DNA from: Bradyrhizobium macuxiense
GTDB taxonomy: Bacteria > Pseudomonadota > Alphaproteobacteria > Rhizobiales > Xanthobacteraceae
Length of the DNA stretch: 64,000 nt
NCBI RefSeq assembly: GCF_007993935.1
Contig: NZ_VITY01000003.1
Coordinates: 124,001 to 188,000 of the forward strand
Reading direction: 5' to 3'
The notes beneath the pieces were generated by a model. The model saw only the letters and a list, made by a program, of their open reading frames with translations, was not told the origin of the DNA and did no database searches. The position numbers were made by a program, and so were the translations under genes. Below are positions 17,842 to 24,943 of the stretch, piece by piece. Numbering within the stretch: the stretch's first letter is position 1; each line of letters begins with the position of its first letter.

Positions 17842-18618
17842 ATGGCCACTGCGCGGCAAAGCGAACTTGGCGATTTCCTGCGATCGCGGCGGCAGAAGCT
17901 GACGCCCAAGCTCACCGGCGCTCAGGCCGGACGGCGGCGCCGAACGCCCGGTCTGCGCCGCGAGGAGGTGGCCGAGCTCGCCGGCATTGGGGTCGACTGG
18001 TACGTCCGCCTCGAGCAGGGTCGCTCCGTCAGCCCGTCCGCCACCACGATCGACGCGCTGGCGCGGGCGCTGCGTCTCAGCAAGGCCGAGCACGCCCATC
18101 TGCGGGCGCTTGCAAAGGATGGCGACCGTCGACCATTTGCGGCCGAGACCGTGCCGCCTGCGATCCGGCGCGTCGTCGAAAGCCTCAACCAGCCGGCCTA
18201 TGTCACGGGGCGGCGGTGGGACGTGCTGGCTTGGAACGCTGCCGCGGAAGAGGTCTTCGCGTTCGGCCGCATGCTTGAGGACGAGCGCAATACGCTGCTC
18301 TTCGTGCTGACCAACCCCAAGAGCCGGCAGCTGTTCGGCGCAAGCTGGACCGAGGAGGCGCGGCGCATCGTGACCCAGTTCCGCCGGACGCACGACCTCT
18401 GGGCCGGCGATCCGGCCTTCCTCGATCTGCAGGCGCGGCTCCGCGCAGGCTGTCCGGAGTTCGACGGCTGGTGGGGGACCCACGACGTCAGCCTCAGCGT
18501 CGCCGGAACAAAGGTGCTCAAACACCCCAAGCGCGGCCGGCTGACCTTTGAATACGCCACCTTCCAGGCCAATGACGATCCGGGCCTAAAACTGATCATC
18601 TATACCGAAATCGGTTGA
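17842..18618 (+). CDS. XRE-family regulator with MmyB-like ligand domain
   Basis: A 258-residue transcription regulator. The N-terminal helix-turn-helix is clear (RRTPGLRREEVAELAGIGVDWYVRLEQGR, then SATTIDALARALRLS). The remainder matches the MmyB-like ligand-binding domain (VTGRRWDVLAWNAAAEEVF, LDLQARLRAGCPEF, and LTFEYATFQANDDPGLKLIIYT near the end). GGAG at 17831-17834 lies seven bases before the ATG at 17842, fixing this start over an in-frame one 90 bases upstream. Such regulators often repress a divergent dehydrogenase gene. The ligand, possibly a fatty acid, is not known here. Confidence 0.9.
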   Translation: MATARQSELGDFLRSRRQKLTPKLTGAQAGRRRRTPGLRREEVAELAGIGVDWYVRLEQGRSVSPSATTIDALARALRLSKAEHAHLRALAKDGDRRPFAAETVPPAIRRVVESLNQPAYVTGRRWDVLAWNAAAEEVFAFGRMLEDERNTLLFVLTNPKSRQLFGASWTEEARRIVTQFRRTHDLWAGDPAFLDLQARLRAGCPEFDGWWGTHDVSLSVAGTKVLKHPKRGRLTFEYATFQANDDPGLKLIIYTEIG

Positions 18619-18813
18619 AATCCGTGGTTTTCCGGTAATTTTTGTCACAGAGCGGCCAAAAAGCCGGAACAAAGGTGCCGGAATCCGGTTTCCCCTCAAC
18701 GTCAATCCAAGGTACGAGCGCGGCTCGAACGCGACCTTGGGAACTCACGTCAAAGGGGTAAGAGGAGAGTGCGAGCCGTCGCGTTGGTAGTGTGCACCTG
18801 CACAAACTATAGG

Positions 18814-18825
18814 TGCAACGCACAA
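18814..18825 (+). promoter_or_regulatory. PhaR-motif match upstream of the anchored hydrolase
   Basis: TGCAACGCACAA fits every position of TGCRNYGCASMA, the binding motif I recall for the polyhydroxyalkanoate regulator PhaR of Bradyrhizobium diazoefficiens. It overlaps an inverted repeat TGCACCT (18793-18799) / AGGTGCA (18811-18817). The hydrolase start lies 125 bases downstream. The rest of 18619-18950 holds no gene. Confidence 0.45.
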
Positions 18826-18860
18826 CGTTATGCCACGGAAGCCACAATATTTGGACTTCC

Positions 18861-18878
18861 TGTCACGGCGCTGTGACA
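18861..18878. promoter_or_regulatory. inverted repeat TGTCAC-N6-GTGACA
   Basis: A perfect six-base inverted repeat with six-base spacer, followed at once by TATATT (18879-18884), a -10-like sequence. It may be an operator in the promoter of the alpha/beta hydrolase gene that starts at 18951. No clear -35 was found. Confidence 0.4.
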
Positions 18879-18950
18879 TATATTCTCAAAAGGAGGCCGA
18901 AGAGCCTCCGGCCAAAATCGCCCTGTCAAGGCGGGCACCTCGAGGACGTC

Positions 18951-19895
18951 ATGAAGCGTGGAATTCTCGTTCTGCTTTCGCTCTCCGTGGTGATCACGGG
19001 TGCGTATTTCACCGCGAGCAAGTGGGCGATCCGTCACGAAACTCTCATGTTCAAGGATCCGACGCGCGATGAGCGGCCGGTCGCGGTCGATGTTGCGGTG
19101 CGCTTCGACAAGGAGATGCAGGCCGACGCAGGCATGATCAAGCTTCCGGTTGCGATCCTCAATCATGGCAATACCGTCAAATTCACCGAATATTCCTTCC
19201 TCGCGAACGTGTTCGCGGCGCGCGGCTATCTGACCATCAGCATTCAGAACGACCTGCCGTCGGATGGACCGATGGTGACCAAGGTCGGCGAGCTCTATGT
19301 CGGCCGTCTGCCGCAGTATCAGCGCGGCATCACCAACATCAAATTCGCCATCGAGGAGATGAAGAAGCGTCAGCCGAACGCGGACTACAGCAAGCTGACG
19401 ATGGTCGGCCATTCCAATGGCGGCGACATCGCGATGTATTTCGCCAAGCAGTATCCGGACGAGATCAAGAAGGTCGTGACGCTGGACAATCTGCGGGTGC
19501 CGTTCATGACCGACGGCAAATTCAAGATTCTGTCGTTCCGTTCGCATGATCAGCACTTCAAGCCCGATCCCGGCGTGGTGCCGGACGAGGAGGAGTGCGA
19601 GAAGGCCGGCATCACCGTCGTGAACACCAACTTCCAGCACAACGACATGCGCGACACCGGACCCGAGAAGGCCAAGGACTCGATCCAGGCCATGCTCGAT
19701 AAATTCCTGGCCGACACCGATAGCGCTGTCGGGCCGGTCGACACGCGCAACGCGCCGCCGAAGATCCTGGAGCCCGGCCCGGTCTCGCTCTACGTGCCGG
19801 TCGAGAAGCCGCCCCAGACCTTCGGCGAGAAGCTCAAGAAGTCGCTCTCGCTGACCAAGACCGAGACCAAGAAGGATCCGTCGGTCACGAACTGA
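18951..19895 (+). CDS. membrane-anchored or exported alpha/beta hydrolase
   Basis: A 314-residue protein with an N-terminal hydrophobic segment (residues 5-22) acting as signal or anchor. The nucleophile elbow is GHSNGG in LTMVGHSNGGDIAMYFAKQYP, with VAILNHGN upstream as the oxyanion loop region. Likely Asp and His partners are in FRSHDQHF and NFQHNDM. The C-terminal 60 residues are Pro/Lys-rich and probably unstructured. GAGG at 18942-18945 supports the ATG at 18951. The promoter region carries a PhaR-motif match, which raises the possibility of a role in polyhydroxybutyrate or related ester turnover; this is inference only. Confidence 0.82.
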   Translation: MKRGILVLLSLSVVITGAYFTASKWAIRHETLMFKDPTRDERPVAVDVAVRFDKEMQADAGMIKLPVAILNHGNTVKFTEYSFLANVFAARGYLTISIQNDLPSDGPMVTKVGELYVGRLPQYQRGITNIKFAIEEMKKRQPNADYSKLTMVGHSNGGDIAMYFAKQYPDEIKKVVTLDNLRVPFMTDGKFKILSFRSHDQHFKPDPGVVPDEEECEKAGITVVNTNFQHNDMRDTGPEKAKDSIQAMLDKFLADTDSAVGPVDTRNAPPKILEPGPVSLYVPVEKPPQTFGEKLKKSLSLTKTETKKDPSVTN

Positions 19896-19992
19896 CACGC
19901 TGCCCGGGATCCGATCCGGGCAGGCGGGCTCGTCACGTTGACCAATCCGATGCCGCGGCCCACATAGTGTTTGCTGTACGAGGCAAGCGCTG

Positions 19993-20733
19993 ATGGCTGG
20001 CAAGACGATCAAACCGACATCCGGAAGCGAGGTGCGCCCGGCCAATGCGCCTGACGTGCCGACGTCGAGCTCGAACGATATCGCCGCGTTCGTGGCGAAG
20101 GCGCGGGCGATGTCGCCGCATCGCGCCGGCGCGCGCGGCAGGCTGGTGTTCGCGCTCGACGCCACGATGAGCCGGCAGCCGACATGGGACCTGGCGTGCA
20201 CGCTGCAGGCGGACATGTTCCGCGAGGCCGGCGCGCTCGGCAGCCTCGACATTCGCCTCGTCTATTATCGCGGCTTCAACGAGTGCCGTGCCTCGGGCTG
20301 GATCTCCGACAGCGCGCAGCTCGCGCGGCTGATGAGCAAGATCGACTGCCAGGGCGGCAATACCCAGATCGGCAAGGTGCTGTCGGAGACCCGCCGCGAG
20401 GCGGTTGCGGCAGGGGTGCGCGCGCTGGTGTTCGTGGGCGATGCGATGGAGGAGAGCGCCGACGCGCTGTGCGCAAGCGCCGGTGAGCTCGGCCTGCTCA
20501 AGGTGCCGGTGTTCATGTTCCAGGAGGGTGCGGACGCCACCGCCGAGCAGACGTTTCGCGAGATCGCGCGGCTGACCGGCGGCGCCTGGTGCAGGTTCGA
20601 TCCCGGCGCGGCTGCGCAGCTCCGCGAACTGCTGCGTGCCGCCGCGGCCTATGCTGCCGGCGGCCGTGAGGCGCTGCTGCAGCTGGCGAAGACCACGAGC
20701 GGCGCCGCCAAGCTGATCGGCCAGATGAAATAG
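19993..20733 (+). CDS. VWA-like domain protein
   Basis: A 246-residue cytoplasmic protein resembling von Willebrand factor A domains. RLVFALDATMSRQPTWD stands where the MIDAS metal site is expected (D-x-T-x-S), followed by LDIRLVYYRG and GGNTQIGKVLSETRREA, then VRALVFVGDAMEES. The first 50 residues are Ser/Pro-rich. Similar proteins in Rhizobiales are often encoded next to a membrane J-domain protein; here that gene lies 548 bases further, with a DUF302 gene on the other strand in between. The function is unknown. Confidence 0.75.
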   Translation: MAGKTIKPTSGSEVRPANAPDVPTSSSNDIAAFVAKARAMSPHRAGARGRLVFALDATMSRQPTWDLACTLQADMFREAGALGSLDIRLVYYRGFNECRASGWISDSAQLARLMSKIDCQGGNTQIGKVLSETRREAVAAGVRALVFVGDAMEESADALCASAGELGLLKVPVFMFQEGADATAEQTFREIARLTGGAWCRFDPGAAAQLRELLRAAAAYAAGGREALLQLAKTTSGAAKLIGQMK

Positions 20734-20744
20734 GCCCTGCCGTG

Positions 20745-21152
20745 TCAGGTTTTGCCTGACGTTGCGGCTTTTGCAATCGTGCCGAGCAGCGTCGACATGT
20801 TGGCCGTGACCTGCTTGGTCGTTTCGGCGACGCCGTGCCGTTCTGCGAGCCAGGCCGGATCGTTGTAGGAGAGCCAGCAGTCGCCGGCGTCGTCCTGCCA
20901 GACCAGCGCCTTGAGCGGCAGGTCGATCCCGATCGTCTGCGCGGCCTGCATCAAGGGCGTGCCGCCCTTCGCATTGCCAAAGACGAAGAGCTCGGTCGGA
21001 CGGAGCGTGAGGCCGGCGCTCGCGGCGCCCGCAGCATGATCGATCTGCGCAAACAAGGTCAGCCCGCTGGCCTGAAGTTCGGCCTTGAGCCGGTCGGCAG
21101 TCTCGTTTGGCCCGACATTGCTGCGAAGGCTGATCAGTCCGTCAATCGCCAT
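20745..21152 (-). CDS. DUF302 family protein
   Basis: A 135-residue protein of the DUF302 family, a small alpha/beta fold of unknown function. The line SNVGPNETADRLKAELQASGLTLFAQIDHAAGA is a clear match to the family start, and RPTELFVFGNAKGGTPLMQA the core. No signal peptide is seen. It converges with the VWA gene (stops 11 bases apart) and diverges from the J-domain gene. Confidence 0.88.
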   Translation of the reverse strand: MAIDGLISLRSNVGPNETADRLKAELQASGLTLFAQIDHAAGAASAGLTLRPTELFVFGNAKGGTPLMQAAQTIGIDLPLKALVWQDDAGDCWLSYNDPAWLAERHGVAETTKQVTANMSTLLGTIAKAATSGKT

Positions 21153-21281
21153 CAGGTTTGCTCCAGCGCGGTTGCCGCAAGCTACTCAATCGCAGCGGGC
21201 GGCGCCACGCGGAGGCGCTTCACGCTCCGGTGAGACGAAGCTTCGCATGCTTTTTGCCGCCGGGCCGCTTATATTCCGCGC

Positions 21282-22001
21282 ATGCCAACCCTGATCGCCG
21301 GCGTCGTCGCCGTTGTCGTCCTTTATTCAGCGCTGCAGATGTTTCGTGCGGCCAATCCCGCCGTGCTTGCGCGTGCGATCAAGATCGGCGGCGGAGTGCT
21401 CGCGCTGGCGGTCGCGGCCTTTACCGGCGTGCGGGGCGAACTGGCGGTGGCCATCCCGCTCGGCATCTTCGGCGCCGGACTGCTCGGCTGGTCGCCGTTC
21501 GGGAACACCGGGTTTCCCAATTTCGGCGGCATGTTCGGCGGTTCGCGCAGCCCCGGACAAAGCTCGCGGGTGCGCTCGCACTATCTCGACATGAGCCTCG
21601 ATCACGGCAGCGGCGTGCTCACCGGGCAGATCGTGGCGGGACCGCAGGCCGGCCGCATGCTCGACGAGTTCGACCTGGCGCAACTGCTGGCGATGGTGCC
21701 GAGCTTCGATGCCGAGAGCGTCGCGCTACTTGAAAGCTATCTGGACCGCCGCTTTCCCGCCTGGCGTCAGGACGCACAGGGCGACCGGGCAGGGCGGCAG
21801 GGCCGTGCGGCGGCGGGCGGCAAAATGACGAACGAGGAGGCCTATCAGATCCTTGGCCTGCAGCCGGGGGCGTCGCGCGACGACATCAGCCGGGCTCACC
21901 GCACCCTGATGAAGAAACTGCATCCCGACCAGGGGGGCTCGACGTATCTCGCTGCCCGTGTGAACGAGGCCAAGGATACTCTGCTTCGCACGCATCTCTA
22001 A
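21282..22001 (+). CDS. membrane-anchored J-domain protein
   Basis: A 239-residue protein with two or three hydrophobic segments in residues 1-75 and a C-terminal J domain (about 185-239) containing the HPD motif in LMKKLHPDQGGS. The layout resembles the mitochondrial Tim14/Pam18 type, which recruits Hsp70 to a membrane. Between lies a linker with MSLDHGSGVLTGQIVAG and LLAMVPSFDAESVALLESYLDRRFPAW. The ATG at 21282 is the only sensible start. The partner DnaK is not encoded here. Confidence 0.85.
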   Translation: MPTLIAGVVAVVVLYSALQMFRAANPAVLARAIKIGGGVLALAVAAFTGVRGELAVAIPLGIFGAGLLGWSPFGNTGFPNFGGMFGGSRSPGQSSRVRSHYLDMSLDHGSGVLTGQIVAGPQAGRMLDEFDLAQLLAMVPSFDAESVALLESYLDRRFPAWRQDAQGDRAGRQGRAAAGGKMTNEEAYQILGLQPGASRDDISRAHRTLMKKLHPDQGGSTYLAARVNEAKDTLLRTHL

Positions 22002-22201
22002 CTCCGGCTACGCCACTGACGCCACAGCCGAGAGCTGCCTTCCGCTTCTGATTGATGCCCCGCCTGGCCCGCCGCTGTCCGGCGTGGCCGATCGTTCTTT
22101 CGGGAAAACTTAACCGTAAAATCTTGACGAGAAGTTTTCATAACGGCGCCGCGCGCATCGGGCCGGCGTTCGTGTCGGCCATGCAACATCGCCGACAAAG
22201 C

Positions 22202-22233
22202 AAAAGGGCCGGCGCTTGCGGCGCCGGCCCTTT
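22202..22233 (-). terminator. rho-independent terminator for dacC
   Basis: Arms AAAGGGCCGGCGC (22203-22215) and GCGCCGGCCCTTT (22221-22233) with a five-base loop. Read on the minus strand it ends in a run of T and lies about 95 bases past the dacC stop. Confidence 0.65.
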
Positions 22234-22246
22234 GCGATCAGCAGAT

Positions 22247-22291
22247 GCATGGTCCGGAAAAGTGCGAAGCGGTTTTCCGATTAGACCATGC
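22247..22291. repeat. palindromic repeat family C, copy 1
   Basis: GCATGGTC...GACCATGC outer arms with GGAAAA/TTTTCC inner arms around GTGCGAAGCGG. A related element lies at 46295-46341. It sits between dacC and its probable terminator. Confidence 0.65.
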
Positions 22292-22326
22292 TCAGATAAG
22301 AAAGCTGAAGCGCGCTTCAGCGTCGA

Positions 22327-24114
22327 TCAGTTGCGAACGGTGATGCAGGAGATTTCCGCACGCTTCAGCGTCTTGCACGCCGCTTCGGCCTGGTCGCGCT
22401 CGAGACCGGCAAAGCGGGCGCGGTAGAGCTTGCGGTTGTCCTTGGCGACGACTTCGGTGAACGGGTCCGCCTTGCTGAGCAGGCCGCGGGCCGAGCTGCG
22501 CGCGAGGTCGATGCGCTTGTTGGCCTCGCCCTCGGATTCCAGCGCGCCGACCTGGATGATCCAGCCGGAATGCGCGGCGCCCGGCTTGACGGTGCTGATC
22601 TGCGGGGCGGCTTGGAGGCTGCGGGTCGGTTCGATCGAAGCCACGGCCTGCGGGGCCGGGGCGGCGGCGGGTGCATGCACCGACGAAGCCGGCAGCACGC
22701 CGAGGATGCCGTTGCCGGTGCCGAAATTGGCCGGCTGCGGCGGCATCTCGGGCCTCGAGGTCTCGGCAGCCCGCGCCATCATCGCGTTGGAGGTCTCGGG
22801 GATATCGCCGCGCGATGGGATGGTGTTGGTGATCGGCGGCGCGGACTGTGCCGGGCCGGCGGCGGCGAGCTTGATCTGGCCGGCCTTGACCTGGACGGTC
22901 TTGACCTTGACCGGCTTCATCGGCTCAGCCGAGCCCGGGATCGCGGCGAGCTGCTGGGTCTGGATCACGCCTGAGGTCAGCGGCGCCGGTTCGGGCTTGG
23001 CCTGCGGCTCCGGCTTTGCCGGGGGCGGCGGCAGGGCGGCTGCGGCGGCGGCCATCAGCGAAGGCTTGCTGGCCGGGCGCGGCGCCGGCAGCGGAGCGGG
23101 GGCGGGCTCGGACGCGGCAACCGGCGAGCTATCCGCCTGGCGCGCATCGTCGGCCTCGGCGACCTGGACATTGGCGTCGGCCGGGTTGCGCTCGGTGATC
23201 GCAGCGACGGTGCGGTTCGTGGCGCCCTTGCCGATGTTCTCGGCCAGCAGGTTGCGCATGATGGCGTCGCGGGAGCCGCCGCTGCGGCCGCCGAGCACCA
23301 CGCCGACCAGGAAGCGATTGCCCCGGTGGATCGAGGTCACGAGGTTGAAGCCGGAGGCGCGGGTGTAGCCGGTCTTGATGCCGTCGACGCCCTCGACGCT
23401 GCCGAGCAGATGATTGTGGCCGGTGATGGTGTGGCCGCGGAAATTGAACGCCGTCGTCGAGAAGTAGCGATAATAGCGCGGGAAGCGGTCCTGGATGGCG
23501 CGGCCGAGTGTCGACTGATCGCGCGCCGTGGTGACCTGCTCGTCGTTGGGCAGGCCGGAGGCGTTGCGATAGACCGTCCGGCTCATGCCGAGCGCGCGGG
23601 CCTTGCGGGTCATCATGCGGGCGAAGTCGTCTTCGCTGCCGCCGATCGCCTCGGCGATCACGACTGCCGCGTCATTGGCGGAGCGGGTGACCAGACCCTT
23701 GATGGCGTCTTCGACCTTTATGGTCTGGCCGGGCCGCAGGCCGAGCTTGGTCGGGTCCTGCTCGGACGCATGCTCGGAAACCGGCATCTCGGTGTCGAGC
23801 TTCATCTTTCCGGAATCGAGGCGCTCGAACAGCAGATAAAGCGTCATGATCTTGGTCAGCGAGGCGGGGTGCCGCAGGCCGTCGGGACTGTTTGCCGTCA
23901 GTACCGAGCCGGTGTTGCCGTCGACGATGATCGTCGCGAATTGCGGGCTGTAGCTTTCGCGCGCTTCCTCGCTGTGGTGGTGGCGGGCGGTGTGGCGCCG
24001 GTGGCGGCGCGCCTCGGCGCTATCGCTGGTGATCAGGATCGCCGTCGTGACGGTCACGAGCCCGAGAACGCCAACTCGCAGCGCCCGCGAGGAAGCCAAG
24101 GTTGTTCGAAGCAT
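22327..24114 (-). CDS. dacC: D-alanyl-D-alanine carboxypeptidase with SPOR domain (PBP5/6 type)
   Basis: A 595-residue exported low-molecular-weight penicillin-binding protein that trims the terminal D-Ala from peptidoglycan stem peptides. The active-site set is complete: SLTK at 85-88, SAN in LVTRSANDAAV near residue 143, and KTG in GIKTGYTRASG near 252. After the catalytic domain there is a long Pro/Ala-rich linker (about 310-510) and a C-terminal SPOR domain (SGWIIQVGALESEGEANKR ... ISCITVRN), which binds denuded glycan strands and should bring the enzyme to the septum. The N-terminal segment is hydrophobic. The symbol is by family resemblance. Confidence 0.92.
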   Translation of the reverse strand: MLRTTLASSRALRVGVLGLVTVTTAILITSDSAEARRHRRHTARHHHSEEARESYSPQFATIIVDGNTGSVLTANSPDGLRHPASLTKIMTLYLLFERLDSGKMKLDTEMPVSEHASEQDPTKLGLRPGQTIKVEDAIKGLVTRSANDAAVVIAEAIGGSEDDFARMMTRKARALGMSRTVYRNASGLPNDEQVTTARDQSTLGRAIQDRFPRYYRYFSTTAFNFRGHTITGHNHLLGSVEGVDGIKTGYTRASGFNLVTSIHRGNRFLVGVVLGGRSGGSRDAIMRNLLAENIGKGATNRTVAAITERNPADANVQVAEADDARQADSSPVAASEPAPAPLPAPRPASKPSLMAAAAAALPPPPAKPEPQAKPEPAPLTSGVIQTQQLAAIPGSAEPMKPVKVKTVQVKAGQIKLAAAGPAQSAPPITNTIPSRGDIPETSNAMMARAAETSRPEMPPQPANFGTGNGILGVLPASSVHAPAAAPAPQAVASIEPTRSLQAAPQISTVKPGAAHSGWIIQVGALESEGEANKRIDLARSSARGLLSKADPFTEVVAKDNRKLYRARFAGLERDQAEAACKTLKRAEISCITVRN

Positions 24115-24408
24115 CTACTTCCCCGTCCCAATTTCTATCTAGATCACTGGCTCGTGAGGCGAAATTGTGCCCGGCGGCCGTCGATCCTTGCCTGCGCAAC
24201 AGACCATCTCGGGCAGAACCATCGGCCCTCGTGGCGGCTCAGGTCGCTCTTCTAGCTAAGGTGTTGTTCACAAACAGCTTTCAAGGCTGCCCGTCGGAAG
24301 GCGAACAAAGTCCGGGAATCAGGTTAGGCGGACCGAGTTTCCAAAAGATTAAGCAACCGTTGCGTAGTCCCCCGGGGTTTAGCGCAAATGCCGGGGATTC
24401 GCTGTGTG

Positions 24409-24424
24409 ATTGTGCGTTGCACAA
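24409..24424. promoter_or_regulatory. PhaR-type operator at the phasin promoter
   Basis: TTGTGC-GTT-GCACAA (24410-24424) is a perfect palindrome and fits TGCRNYGCASMA on both strands. It ends six bases before the -35 element of the phasin promoter. A related half-repeat ATTGTGCGATGC (24439-24450) begins 30 bases after the first ATTGTGCGTTGC (24409-24420) and lies within the promoter spacer. PhaR is known to repress phasin genes when no polymer granules are present. Confidence 0.7.
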
Positions 24425-24430
24425 TATTCG

Positions 24431-24458
24431 TTGACTTTATTGTGCGATGCGGTATTCT
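24431..24458 (+). promoter_or_regulatory. sigma70-type promoter of the phasin gene
   Basis: TTGACT (24431-24436) and TATTCT (24453-24458) are separated by 16 bases. The predicted transcript starts about 70 bases before the phasin ATG. The rest of the gap between dacC and the phasin gene (24115-24408) shows no further feature. Confidence 0.6.
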
Positions 24459-24534
24459 AATCAAGTCAGGGGGCCGGGAGCTTCCCGGCAATGGGAATTT
24501 GCGCCTTCAAGTCTGGGAAAAGGAATTCCAATCC

Positions 24535-24870
24535 ATGGTCAAGATCGAAGACATTCAGAACTACGGCAAAGAGCATTTCGAGTCGGTCACTGCGTCTGCG
24601 AACAACCTGCAGAGCGGCGTCCAGGCGATCGCCACCGCTTACGGCGACTACGCCAAGAAGTCGTTCGAGGACACCAAGTCGTTCGTCGAGAAGCTGTCGG
24701 GCGTGAAGTCGCTGGACAAGGCGCTCGAGGCGCAGACCGAATACCTGCGCTCCTCCTACGAGACCTTCGTTGCGGAATCGCAGAAGATCGCCGGCCTGTA
24801 CAGCGACTGCGCCAAGCAGACCTTCAAGCCCTATGAAGGCCTGGTCTCCAAGTTCGCGCCCGCTCAGTAA
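24535..24870 (+). CDS. phasin family protein
   Basis: A 111-residue amphipathic helical protein of the phasin family, which coats polyhydroxyalkanoate granules and controls their size and number. The sequence is nearly all helix (YGKEHFESVTASANNLQSG, then GDYAKKSFEDTKSFVEKL and TEYLRSSYETFVAESQKI), with the typical run of small and charged residues. The ATG at 24535 has AAGGA at 24520-24524; the longer upstream frame has no coding character. Its promoter carries a PhaR-type palindrome, and a strong terminator follows, so it is a single-gene unit. Confidence 0.9.
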   Translation: MVKIEDIQNYGKEHFESVTASANNLQSGVQAIATAYGDYAKKSFEDTKSFVEKLSGVKSLDKALEAQTEYLRSSYETFVAESQKIAGLYSDCAKQTFKPYEGLVSKFAPAQ

Positions 24871-24892
24871 GCGCCGCCGACCAAAACAAACG

Positions 24893-24923
24893 AAAAGCCC
24901 GGCCGTCGCGGCCGGGCTTTTTT
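24893..24923 (+). terminator. strong rho-independent terminator after the phasin gene
   Basis: AAGCCCGGCC (24895-24904) pairs with GGCCGGGCTT (24910-24919), followed by a run of T up to 24923. It lies about 25 bases past the phasin stop. The A-run on its left may also let it serve the convergent TadG-like gene. Confidence 0.85.
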
Positions 24924-24943
24924 GTTGGGCGGGAGGCGGGCGG

